Shown here: positions 27,101 through 34,819 of the stretch, one piece after another | Position numbering within the stretch: the stretch's first letter is position 1 | Layout: each line of letters opens with the position of its first letter | Assembly: GCF_044542075.1 (NCBI RefSeq) | Contig: NZ_JBITTU010000001.1 | Span: 248,001 to 312,000 of the forward strand | Direction: 5' to 3' | DNA from: Leeuwenhoekiella sp044542075 | GTDB taxonomy: Bacteria > Bacteroidota > Bacteroidia > Flavobacteriales > Flavobacteriaceae | DNA: 64,000 nucleotides | The notes under the pieces: model-generated | Seen by the model: the letters and a program-made list of their open reading frames with translations, nothing else | What the model was told of the DNA's origin: nothing | Databases searched by the model: none | Position numbers and translations under genes: made by a program

Positions 27101-28544
27101 AGTGATGCTTTTGTCGCAGAGCCTGGCAGGCTTTAGTAAGGGTGATGCCGATGTCTTGCGTAAAGCGATGGGTAAAAAAATCTTATCGGTACTTGATAAG
27201 ATGAAACCACAGTTTCTTGAAGGTGGTGAGAAAAACGGACACCCGCGAGAGGTTTTAAATAAAATCTGGAAAGACTGGGAAGCTTTTGCTGCCTACGCTT
27301 TTAACAAGTCGCACTCTACTTGCTATGCGTGGATTGCTTACCAGACTGCTTATTGCAAGGCCCACTATCCTGCCGAATATATGGCTGCGGTACTGTCTAA
27401 CAATATGAACGACATTAAGCAGGTAACCTTCTTTATGGAAGAGTGTAAACGTATGGGACTTGAAGTATTAGGGCCAGACGTGAATGAATCGTTTAGAAAG
27501 TTTACTGTAAACGACCGTGGCGCTGTGCGTTTTGGTATGGGAGCTGTAAAAGGCGTTGGGGCTAACGCAGTACAAACCATTGTTGACAATCGTAAAGACG
27601 GGCCGTATCGTTCTGTTTTTGACCTTGCAAAACGTATAGATTTGCGGGCTGCTAACAAAAAAGCTTTTGAAAGTCTGGCACTTGCCGGCGGGATGGATAG
27701 TTTTACCAGTACCCACCGTGCACAGTATTTTAAAGATGAAGGTGACGGAATTACCTTTCTTGAAAAAGCAGTAAAATACGGAGCTAAATTTCAGGAAAAT
27801 GAGAATTCGTCACAGGTAAGTTTGTTTGGCGATGCCAGTGAAGTACAAATTCCGGAGCCGGTTGTGCCTCCCTGTGAAGAATGGGGAACGATGGAAAAAC
27901 TGCGTCGCGAGAAAGAAGTAGTAGGTATTTACATAAGCGGGCACCCGCTAGACGATTTTCAGTTAGAAATGGAAAATTACTGCAACGGTAAAATTAGAGA
28001 CTTCAATAACCTTGATAACCACCTCAACCGCGAAATCACCATTGGAGGAGTAATTAGCGACGTGCAGCACCGGGTTTCTAAAAACGGAAAAGGCTGGGCG
28101 ATGTTTACGGTAGAAGATTTTGAAGAGTCGTTTGAGTTTAGGATGTTTGGCGAAGAGTATTTAAAGTTTAGGCATTTTTTAATACCCAACTCATTTGTGC
28201 ATATGCGTGTTTTTGTACGTGAAGGATGGACAAACCGCGATACCGGTAAAAAAGGAGATCCCAGAATGCAGTTTAATAATTTTATGCAGCTGCAGGATGT
28301 GATGGAAACCTTTAGCAAAAAACTTACCATTAACCTCGATTTAAAAGAAGTACAAAGCGGCCGTATTGATGAGCTGCGCGAAACTTTATTTAACCATCGT
28401 GGTGATCATAACCTGCATTTTTATGTCTTTGAATCTGATGAAAAAATAGCATTACATATGCCTAGCAGAAAGAAAAAAGTAAACATAAGTAGCGCGTTGT
28501 TAAATGAATTGAAGGCACAGCGATTTAGTTTTAAACTTAATTAA
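24162..28544 (+). CDS. dnaE: DNA polymerase III alpha with N-terminal DnaQ-like exonuclease
   Basis: This 1460-residue replicative polymerase carries its own proofreading domain. Residues 1-190 form a DEDDh exonuclease with DTETTG (Asp6, Glu8), Asp105 in GQNVGFDLN, and His170/Asp175 in HNATADVEAT. A PHP domain starts near residue 264 (VHLHNHSQFSIL). The polymerase core has GPGRGSAAGSAVAYCLGIT and the catalytic PDIDIDFDD with Asp689, Asp691 and Asp693. QVSLF at 1218-1222 fits the sliding-clamp motif, followed by an OB-fold region. Separate DnaQ would not be needed for proofreading. From about codon 240 the gene reads GC-richer than its neighbours by eye. It is monocistronic; the islet at 28.6-31.2 kb separates it from trxA. 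Confidence 0.96.
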   Translation: MYLIFDTETTGLPKNWNAPITDSDNWPRAIQIAWQLHDDMGNCLEHEDYLIRPDGFDIPFDAERIHGISTELAQRDGLPLGEVLGKFKATLDKTKFVVGQNVGFDLNIMGAEFHRLDVTNQLQELPVLDTCTERTAQLCQIPGGRGGKFKLPTLTELHQYLFNKPFSEAHNATADVEATTRCFFELVRRRIFTQEELDVPAGYFENFSEANPQPIQFIGLKHINLKKASEEIRKTLQKVDQADISREEIKENKAQLAKVDFVHLHNHSQFSILQSTSSVHDLVAAAKKHQMPAVAISDMGNMMGAFHFVKALTAHNKGALAKNEELIAAGEEPTETIIKPIVGIELNVCQDHKNKSQKDNGYQIVFIAKNKKGYHNLAKMASLAYTDGFYYVPRIDREIVERYKEDLIVLTGNLYGEVPSKVLNVGEKQAEEALLWWKETFGEDLYIEIMRHGQEDEDRVNQTLVEFSKTHDVKLVATNNTFYIEKEDASAHDILLCVKDGEKVATPKGRGRGYRFGLDNEEYYFKTAEEMKALFTDLPEAISNVSEVVDKIEAFVLARDVLLPAFTIPEEFIFEEDKLDGGKRGENKYLKHITFEGAKKRYPDLTPEIEERLNFELSVIENTGYPGYFLIVEDFIREARNMDVSVGPGRGSAAGSAVAYCLGITNIDPIKYDLLFERFLNPDRVSMPDIDIDFDDEGRSRVMDYVINKYGANQVAQIITYGTMAAKSSIRDTARVLDLPLGDADRIAKLIPNMSKLAKIFGQSEADLKKKFRSDDLIKVNELLNLAEGDDLEGQTLRRARQLEGSVRNTGIHACGVIITPDDITNFVPVSTAKDSDLYVTQFDNSVVEEAGLLKMDFLGLKTLTLIKDTVKLVKHKHGIDLDPDNFPLDDAKTYELFQRGDTVGIFQYESPGMQKHMQALKPTVFEDLIAMNALYRPGPMEYIPSFIARKHGNEEIQYDLPAMQEYLEETYGITVYQEQVMLLSQSLAGFSKGDADVLRKAMGKKILSVLDKMKPQFLEGGEKNGHPREVLNKIWKDWEAFAAYAFNKSHSTCYAWIAYQTAYCKAHYPAEYMAAVLSNNMNDIKQVTFFMEECKRMGLEVLGPDVNESFRKFTVNDRGAVRFGMGAVKGVGANAVQTIVDNRKDGPYRSVFDLAKRIDLRAANKKAFESLALAGGMDSFTSTHRAQYFKDEGDGITFLEKAVKYGAKFQENENSSQVSLFGDASEVQIPEPVVPPCEEWGTMEKLRREKEVVGIYISGHPLDDFQLEMENYCNGKIRDFNNLDNHLNREITIGGVISDVQHRVSKNGKGWAMFTVEDFEESFEFRMFGEEYLKFRHFLIPNSFVHMRVFVREGWTNRDTGKKGDPRMQFNNFMQLQDVMETFSKKLTINLDLKEVQSGRIDELRETLFNHRGDHNLHFYVFESDEKIALHMPSRKKKVNISSALLNELKAQRFSFKLN

Positions 28545-28574
28545 CAGGCTTTTGCATAATTAGCCTTGCTGTTT

Positions 28575-28660
28575 GGGCGTTCCCTAACGGTCGCGCTATA
28601 CACTGCAATCTCCTTGTTGCAAAGGGCAACAAGGAGGATTTACGCTGCTATCCCTAACGC
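28575..28660 (-). repeat. Structured interspersed repeat, copy A (inverted)
   Basis: Read on the minus strand this copy starts GCGTTAGGGATAGCAGCG and ends near TATAGCGCGACC then GGGAACGCCC, the same ends as copies B and C. Its middle differs: it holds a perfect 11-bp hairpin CTCCTTGTTGC / GCAACAAGGAG. Conserved ends with a variable hairpin centre suggest a REP/BIME-like element and not a gene. Confidence 0.7.
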
Positions 28661-28799
28661 TTTCTCTAATGATGAACTCGTTTTAGCATAACACTAGCAA
28701 CATAAGCTCCACTGAATTAAACGTGAAGTAAAAACTAAATTTAGTGTGGGGAGATGGCACAGGTAGAATAAGAAACATTGAATAACTTAAATTCGTAAA

Positions 28800-30773
28800 A
28801 TGCTGAACTATTATTATTGCGATTCAATCTCTGACTTTCTCAAAAAACCAATTGAGAATATAATTGGGGAGATATCTGTTAATAGTAGAACAGGTCATAT
28901 AAATACAGAACTATTTGCTTGGGAAGGTCAGATTCAAATATTGAAAAATACTTTACTTGGAAAAATTGGAACTATATACTTTGAATTTTCTATACCTCGT
29001 ATGGGCAAACGAGTTGACTGTCTCTTAATTATAGAAAATATAGTATTTGTTATTGAATTCAAAGTAGGTGAGAAACAATTTTTAAAACACAATATCGAGC
29101 AAGTTTGGGATTATGCTTTAGATCTTAAAAATTTCCACGAACCAAGCCATAAAATGATCTTAATTCCCATTTTAGTTGCAACTAAAGCAGGGAATTCTCC
29201 ATTTGAAATAATTGCAACGAGTCACGGTGATAATCTTATCAATCCAATAAAAACTAATGCAATAAATTTAAAGTTAAGTCTTGAAAATTCGCTTGACTTC
29301 TTTAAAAATGGAAGTCTTATAAATTCCGAAAAATTCATTTCTGGAAGTTATTCTCCTACTCCAACAATTATTGAGGCTGCGGTTTCAATGTATAACAATC
29401 ACAATGTAGAAGAAATCACAAGAAGCGATGCTGATGCCACCAATCTAAAAGTTACAACCAAATATATTTCCGAAACAATTGATCTTGCCAAGTCTCAAAA
29501 CAAAAAAATAATCTGTTTTGTAACTGGTGTTCCCGGTGCAGGCAAAACACTTGTTGGGCTAAAAGTCGCCGCTGAACATTTAGATAAGAAAAAAGGAAAT
29601 TCTAGTGTTTTCTTATCTGGCAACAAACCACTTGTCGATATTCTTCAAGAAGCTCTTACAAGAGATAAAGTTCTTCAGGAAAAAATAAAAGGAAAAAAAA
29701 TAACAAAAAAGACTGCCAAATAAAGTGTTAAGACGTTCATACAAATTATTCATCATTATAGAGATGAATACTTGAGAGATTCAAAAGCTCCTTATGATCA
29801 TGTTGCAATTTTTGACGAGGCACAAAGAGCTTGGACGCGCGAACAAACTGTCAAGTTTATGCGAGAAAAGAAAAACCAACCAAACTTTCAATATTCTGAA
29901 CCCGAATTTTTAATTTCTTGTTTGAATAGGCACAAAGATTGGGCTGTGGTTATTTGCCTAGTTGGTGGTGGTCAAGAAATAAATACTGGAGAAGCTGGCA
30001 TTACAGAATGGATTGAAGCTATCGAAAATGAATTTCCAGATTGGGAAACTCGAATTTCTCCAAATTTGTATGCAAAGGAATACAATGTCATTGAAGCTAT
30101 CAAAAAACTAAAACAAAAGAGCACTGTAATTTTTAATGAAGATTTACACCTCTCTGTTTCTATGCGATCCTTTCGAGCTGAATATGTTTCAAAGTTAGTT
30201 AAAGAGCTTCTTGATGTTGACGAGAATGCTATAGAAACCTTAAAATTGTTAAACGGGAAATATCCAATTGTGATAACTCGAAACATTGAAACTGCTAAAA
30301 ATTGGCTTAAAGAAAAAGCGAGAGGATCTGAACGTTATGGAATTGTAGTTTCTTCTCAAGCATATAGACTAAAACCCTTAGCAATGGACGTCAGGTCTCC
30401 CATAAATCACGTGAATTGGTTTTTAAACGGAAGAGATGATATCAGATCTTCTTATTTCCTAGAAGATGTTGCCACGGAATTTCAAGTTCAAGGTTTAGAG
30501 CTAGATTGGGCTTGTGTTACTTGGGATGGAGACTTAAGATACTCTGAAGAGGGATGGCAGCCCTATTCCTTTAAGGGAAATAAATGGCAAAATATACACA
30601 AAGAGGATCGAAAAAGATATCTTCTAAATGCATATCGCGTACTGTTAACTCGTGCTAGGCAAGGAATGGTTATTGTAATTCCTGAGGGAAGTATAGAAGA
30701 TCATACTCGGAATCCAAAATTCTATAATCCTACTTTTGAATACTTGAGAACTATTGGATTTAAAGTGATTTGA
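28800..30773 (+). pseudogene. DUF2075 nuclease-helicase interrupted by an in-frame stop
   Basis: One reading frame runs from 28800 to 30773 but is cut by TAA at 29721-29723. The first part (307 residues) has a PD-(D/E)xK-type nuclease pattern (KRVDCLLI...VIEFKVG, near residues 71-91) and a Walker A motif GVPGAGKT near residue 247. Translation without the stop continues without a frameshift as SVKTFIQIIHHYRDEYLRDS, then Walker B FDEAQ and the rest of the DUF2075 helicase including LLTRARQGMVI. The second part could only start at a TTG (29772). A single nonsense change separates the two ATPase motifs, so the product is probably inactive unless there is read-through or a sequence error. DUF2075 proteins often occur in defence islands; role inferred. 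Confidence 0.8.
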
Positions 30774-30858
30774 CGATAATGGTTTCTTAACTTTTTTAAT
30801 ATAGAATCCATTTAGTATCACACACGCAACATATGCGACTTGAAACGAGTTGAGGGTT

Positions 30859-30957
30859 ACGAAACTATCGTAAACTGCGTAAGGGATAGCAGTATTAAAC
30901 CCACAGCAAGGCACTAGCGCGGACTTGCAACGTATAGCCCGACCCGAAGGGTTACGC
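30859..30957 (+). repeat. Structured interspersed repeat, copy B
   Basis: The copy begins ACGAAACTATC, continues GCGTAAGGGATAGCAG and ends TATAGCCCGACCCGAAGGGTTACGC. It matches copy C almost throughout and shares its ends with the inverted copy A on the other side of the DUF2075 gene. Confidence 0.75.
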
Positions 30958-31050
30958 CCAGATCTTAAAATCTCTCTTTACAACACCGTATTATTAGCCC
31001 TTTCAGCACAACAAACATATTTTTTACGACCCTAAACTTAATTCAGAGTG

Positions 31051-31151
31051 ACGAAACTATCTTGAAACCCGCGTAAGGGATAGCAGTGAAAAGCCCACAG
31101 CGAGGAACGAGTGCGGACTTGCAACGTATAGCCTGACCCGAGGGGTTACGC
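31051..31151 (+). repeat. Structured interspersed repeat, copy C
   Basis: This direct repeat of copy B starts 192 bases after it, with the same ACGAAACTATC start, GCGTAAGGGATAGCAG block, GCGGACTTGCAACGTATAGC block and GGGTTACGC end. Between here and trxA (31152-31404) I see only AT-rich DNA. Confidence 0.75.
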
Positions 31152-31404
31152 TCAATAAATTATAAAAAAACTACTTATAAATTCATTTTAGCCTTTCCAA
31201 TTATTAGAAATTTTAAATTATAAGAAGACACAATAATTACGCAGTAAATAATAAGATTTAAAAAACTTCTAAGTAATTAAGCTAAAACACTAAATTACTA
31301 ATCAATATAACTGATAAAATCATAGTCAAATCTAATTCGCTGATTGTAAGCTTTAGATAAATAATTGACTAATTTTACATTAATAACCTAAATAAAGAAA
31401 CAAA

Positions 31405-31731
31405 ATGGCACTAGAAATAACTGACGCAACATTTGACGAAGCTGTACTACAATCTGATAAACCAGTACTTGTAGACTTTTGGGCAGCTTGGTGTGGTCCT
31501 TGTAGAATGGTAGGCCCCGTTATTGAAGAAATAAGCAAAGAATATGAAGGCAAAGCCGTAGTAGGTAAAGTTGACGTTGATGCTAACCAAGAATTTGCAG
31601 CAAAATATGGCGTGCGTAACATACCTACTGTTTTAATGTTTAAAAACGGAGAGGTCGTAGGTCGCCAGGTAGGTGTTGCCCCTAAAGCTACTTATACTGA
31701 AGCTTTAGAAGGTTTACTAAGCGAAGCATAA
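31405..31731 (+). CDS. trxA: Thioredoxin
   Basis: A 108-residue cytoplasmic thioredoxin that reduces protein disulfides using thioredoxin reductase. The active site WCGPC has Cys30 and Cys33, preceded by the buried Asp of VDFWAAW. The cis-proline is in NIPT. Length is standard. A weak TAATTTTA box lies about 30 bases upstream. It is monocistronic with a hairpin terminator behind. It follows the repeat-flanked islet. Confidence 0.96.
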   Translation: MALEITDATFDEAVLQSDKPVLVDFWAAWCGPCRMVGPVIEEISKEYEGKAVVGKVDVDANQEFAAKYGVRNIPTVLMFKNGEVVGRQVGVAPKATYTEALEGLLSEA

Positions 31732-31755
31732 GAAGACATTTTTAAAATAAAATTC

Positions 31756-31790
31756 AAAGGTTTGGCTTAGCGTCAGACCTTTTTATTTTT
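31756..31790 (+). terminator. Terminator of trxA
   Basis: AAAGGTTTG pairs with CAGACCTTT, using one G-U pair, and T-rich sequence follows. Confidence 0.75.
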
Positions 31791-31943
31791 GTCTCAAACT
31801 TGTAAACTAATGCTTGTGATACTTCGGTGATTTTACAAGCTATTCTTAAACTTATTGTTTATACTTGTTAAGGAGATTAAAAAAATTGTTCCGAAATTTA
31901 TATGCTGTTTTAATATAGCGGCATCTGAAATAAAAATTATACA

Positions 31944-32489
31944 ATGGAAAATAAAAAAGGTAAACCACAAGATCTTATTGATGCTAAATTGCTGGAAGAA
32001 CGTAAAGTTTTTCTTTGGGGACAGGTAGATGACAAGAGTGCAAAGCACGTTGTAGACCGTCTTATGTACTTAGATGCAATAAGCGATAAAGAAATACAAT
32101 TATATATTAACAGCCCAGGTGGTTATGTGACTGCAGGTTTTTCTATTTACGATACGATTAAATCTATAAAAAGCCCGGTTTCTACAATATGTACCGGTCT
32201 TGCTGCCAGTATGGGAAGCATATTACTTTCAGTAGGTGAGAAAGGTCGTCGTTTTATACAACCTCACGCCCGTGTTATGATACATCAACCTAGTGGTGGT
32301 GCTCGTGGACAGGCTAGTGATATTGAGATTACTGCTCAGGAAATTCTAAAAACTAAAGAATTGAGCGCAAAAATTCTTGCAGATAACTGCGGTCAGGATT
32401 TTGAAAAAGTAATGAAAGATTTTAACCGTGACCACTGGATGGGTGCAGACGAGTCTGTATCATACGGAATCGTTGACGGTGTAATCTAA
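31944..32489 (+). CDS. ClpP-family serine protease subunit
   Basis: This 181-residue protein has the ClpP fold markers. It has the N-terminal region before INSPGG, the nucleophile Ser in TGLAASMGS, the His in MIHQPSGG and the Asp in the DHWMGADESVSYGIVD segment. It lacks the long propeptide of the main housekeeping ClpP and ends directly at GIVDGVI. This suggests a second ClpP (ClpP2-like) of the kind many Bacteroidota encode apart from tig-clpP-clpX. No Clp ATPase is adjacent. It probably forms homo- or hetero-oligomeric rings that act with a Clp ATPase encoded elsewhere. It has its own terminator. Confidence 0.87.
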   Translation: MENKKGKPQDLIDAKLLEERKVFLWGQVDDKSAKHVVDRLMYLDAISDKEIQLYINSPGGYVTAGFSIYDTIKSIKSPVSTICTGLAASMGSILLSVGEKGRRFIQPHARVMIHQPSGGARGQASDIEITAQEILKTKELSAKILADNCGQDFEKVMKDFNRDHWMGADESVSYGIVDGVI

Positions 32490-32504
32490 AAATTTTTAAG
32501 TAAG

Positions 32505-32574
32505 CAGTCTCAATACGCGATCCCAGCTAAAGATTTCATTTTTTAGCTAATCGCTAATTGAGACTGTTTTTTTT
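32505..32574 (+). terminator. Large terminator hairpin behind the clpP-like gene
   Basis: Three nested stems are visible: CAGTCTCAAT/ATTGAGACTG, GCGAT/ATCGC and AGCTAAA/TTTAGCT. They are followed by eight T. The structure is longer than a simple terminator needs to be. Confidence 0.88.
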
Positions 32575-32584
32575 ATAACTTATC

Positions 32585-33514
32585 ATGGATCTTCAAGCAC
32601 ACCTTAATGCTATTGCCGGTTTTAATAATCTGGAGCTCCTAGCCGGTCAGGTTGTTGAGGGGTTTATTAGCGGTATGCATAAGAGTCCGTTTCACGGCTT
32701 TTCTGCAGAGTTTGCAGAGCACAAGGTCTATAATGCCGGCGAAAGTACGAAGCACATTGACTGGAAGCTCTACGCCCGCACAGACAAGCTTTATACAAAA
32801 CGTTATGAGGAAGAAACAAATCTACGCTGCCATCTTATCTTAGACAACAGCAGTAGCATGCACTACCCTGCATTAACTTCTTCAGATTTAAACAAGCCTA
32901 ATAAGATTGCCTTTTCGGTATTAGCTGCTGCTGCAATTATGCAGTTAATGAAAAAACAGCGAGATGCGGTAGGTTTAAGTATTTATGCTGAAAATTTTGA
33001 GTATTACGCCCCCGAAAAGGGAAGTGAACGTCATCATCATATGTTGCTAGATCAGTTAAATCAAACACTTATAAAGCCAGACAGTGCGGTAAAAACAGAT
33101 ACTTACGCTAATCTTCACTTCATAGCCGAAAAACTGAAGCGCAGATCGCTTGTGTTTTTATTTAGTGATTTTTTTCAAAATGAAATTGAGCAGGAAAAAA
33201 CCTTTGAAGCGTTACAGCATTTAAAATATAATAAGCACGAGGTGGTACTTTTTCATACGTATGATAGCGCTACAGAATTAAATTTTAATTTTGACAGTAC
33301 GCCTAAGCGTTTTGAAGATGTGGAAACCGGAAAGCATATTGATGTCTTTTCAGACAACTTAAAAGAAGACTATAAAAAACTGGTAAATGCTTATTTTGAG
33401 GCTCTTAAATTACGCTGCGCACAGTATCGCATAAAATATGTGAAGGCAGATATACAAAGAGGCTTTGCTCCTATACTGAGCACATTTCTGGTAGAACGTA
33501 AACAGTTTTTATAG
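32585..33514 (+). CDS. DUF58 domain protein with MIDAS-like motif
   Basis: A 309-residue DUF58 protein of the type often paired with a MoxR AAA+ ATPase. The family core is visible: G-x-x-x-S-x-x-H-G-x-S-x-E-F, Y-x-x-G-E-S-x-x-x-I-D-W-K and a von Willebrand A-like metal site with DNSSSM starting at Asp87. Here it stands alone, with no moxR or Bat genes next to it, so its ATPase partner must be elsewhere. MoxR-DUF58 pairs are thought to act as chaperone-like modules. It ends before the tRNA-Asp promoter. Confidence 0.87.
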   Translation: MDLQAHLNAIAGFNNLELLAGQVVEGFISGMHKSPFHGFSAEFAEHKVYNAGESTKHIDWKLYARTDKLYTKRYEEETNLRCHLILDNSSSMHYPALTSSDLNKPNKIAFSVLAAAAIMQLMKKQRDAVGLSIYAENFEYYAPEKGSERHHHMLLDQLNQTLIKPDSAVKTDTYANLHFIAEKLKRRSLVFLFSDFFQNEIEQEKTFEALQHLKYNKHEVVLFHTYDSATELNFNFDSTPKRFEDVETGKHIDVFSDNLKEDYKKLVNAYFEALKLRCAQYRIKYVKADIQRGFAPILSTFLVERKQFL

Positions 33515-33539
33515 TATTTGAAAAAAGTTTCATTTTTTG

Positions 33540-33570
33540 TTTGCACACTTAAAAAATGGGTGTATATTTG
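33540..33570 (+). promoter_or_regulatory. Promoter of tRNA-Asp
   Basis: TTTG at 33540-33543 and TATATTTG at 33563-33570 are spaced by exactly 19 bases, matching the Bacteroidota consensus. It is followed by CACCCGCA, as at the tRNA-Gly promoter. Confidence 0.8.
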
Positions 33571-33628
33571 CACCCGCAAGAAAGGAAATGATCACCGCTT
33601 CTAATCTTCAAAAGTTCTTAAAATATTT

Positions 33629-33702
33629 GGTCTGGTAGTTCAGTTGGTTAGAATACATGCCTGTCACGCATGGGGTCGCGGGTTCGAGTCCCGTCCAGAC
33701 CG
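33629..33702 (+). tRNA. tRNA-Asp (GTC)
   Basis: A 74-base cloverleaf with acceptor GGTCTGG / CCAGACC and discriminator G. The anticodon loop CTGTCAC gives GTC. The T-arm is GCGGG-TTCGAGT-CCCGT. CCA is not encoded. Confidence 0.96.
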
Positions 33703-33703
33703 C

Positions 33704-33734
33704 TAAAAGCTCTTCGAAAGAAGGGCTTTTTTTG
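33704..33734 (+). terminator. Terminator of tRNA-Asp
   Basis: AAAGCTCTTC-GAAA-GAAGGGCTTT, with one T-G pair and a GNRA-type loop, is followed by T residues. Confidence 0.88.
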
Positions 33735-34045
33735 TTTATAGGAATCCCGTAATGCTAAGGAAGAATAAGCCTTAACAGATTTCTCTTCTATATTTTAATC
33801 ACCTTCTTCAATTAACACGTGCGGCATTTTGCACACATACCTCAACTTTAGCCTTTTTACAATTTATTATATCTAACAATCTCTAGAAAAGAGAAAACCT
33901 GGATTCGCTTCTAAGAACAATACCAGCTTTAAAAATCTTATAAAGAGGGAACAAATTTTAGCAGATTTTTGGCTTTCAACTCACTTGAAAAATCGGAAAT
34001 TCATTAAAACCAAAATCAATCTAAGCGAATTAAAACAACCAAGTT
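33735..34045. other. Intergenic stretch without a supported gene
   Basis: These 311 AT-rich bases lie between the tRNA-Asp terminator and the DJ-1/PfpI gene. I see no coding frame of useful length, no tRNA-like fold and no clear repeat. It presumably contains the promoter of the downstream gene. Confidence 0.6.
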
Positions 34046-34738
34046 ATGCTACCTAAAAAAATACTGATGATCCTCACTTCTCACGCAGAGTTGTTAAATA
34101 CTAAGAGTAAAACAGGGTTATGGATAGGAGAATTTACAGATCCTTATTATGAATTTATTGATGCCGGGTATGAGGTCACATTAGCAAGTCCTAAAGGAGG
34201 TCATCCCCCTATTGATGAAATGAGTCAACTAACTGAAAATATTACGCAATCAAATAAGCGCTTTAAAAATGATTCTGTTGCTCAAATTGCTTTAAATACT
34301 ACGTTAAAATTAGAAAGTGTCACTGAAGCTGATTTTGATGCTGTCTTTTACCCCGGTGGCCACGGCCCTATGTTTGATTTAGCTTCAAATGAATTAAGCG
34401 CTCAATTAATTTTAGATTTTATAGCAAGCGGAAAACCTGTAGCTTCAGTTTGCCACGGTCCGGCAGCACTCTTAAAAGCTGCAGAAATAAATCCTTCGTT
34501 ACTAGAAAACAAAAAGATAACTGGCTTTTCAAATACTGAAGAAAAATTAGCATTGCGCTCAAATAATATACCTTATAAATTAGAAGATCGTCTAAAAGAG
34601 CTTGGAGCAAAATATAAGAATGCAGCCGTTCCATTTATATCGCACGTAGAAATTGACGGTTTATTAATTACAGGGCAAAATCCTTTATCTGCAGGACCTA
34701 CTGCAAAGGCTTTACTTAACTTTTGGGGTTCGATATAA
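34046..34738 (+). CDS. DJ-1/PfpI (Hsp31-like) class I glutamine amidotransferase-like protein
   Basis: A 230-residue protein of the Hsp31-like branch. The nucleophile elbow VASVCHGPAALL holds Cys136 followed by His137. Glu29 in TGLWIGEF is the acidic partner, and YPGGHGP forms the oxyanion-side loop. Members of this branch act as glyoxalase III or deglycase-type detoxification enzymes or as chaperones; which applies here cannot be told. It is monocistronic with a perfect 12-bp terminator behind it. Confidence 0.88.
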   Translation: MLPKKILMILTSHAELLNTKSKTGLWIGEFTDPYYEFIDAGYEVTLASPKGGHPPIDEMSQLTENITQSNKRFKNDSVAQIALNTTLKLESVTEADFDAVFYPGGHGPMFDLASNELSAQLILDFIASGKPVASVCHGPAALLKAAEINPSLLENKKITGFSNTEEKLALRSNNIPYKLEDRLKELGAKYKNAAVPFISHVEIDGLLITGQNPLSAGPTAKALLNFWGSI

Positions 34739-34764
34739 CCCATATATATATCACAATATTTACA

Positions 34765-34795
34765 ACGGGCATTCAAAATTGAATGCCCGTTTTTA
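34765..34795. terminator. Bidirectional terminator PfpI / ligD
   Basis: A perfect 12-bp stem ACGGGCATTCAA / TTGAATGCCCGT, followed by T-rich sequence, lies between convergent genes. Confidence 0.88.
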
Positions 34796-34819
34796 TTTGG
34801 ATAATTTTTTAATATTCAT

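Noticed and set aside
27365..27658. Minus-strand frames inside dnaE (for example 97 codons)
   Set aside because: They are shadows of the polymerase reading frame in its GC-richer part.
28575..31151. Possible CRISPR array
   Set aside because: There are only three copies in two orientations, without regular spacers or cas genes; the copies are 85-100 bases long with variable hairpin centres.
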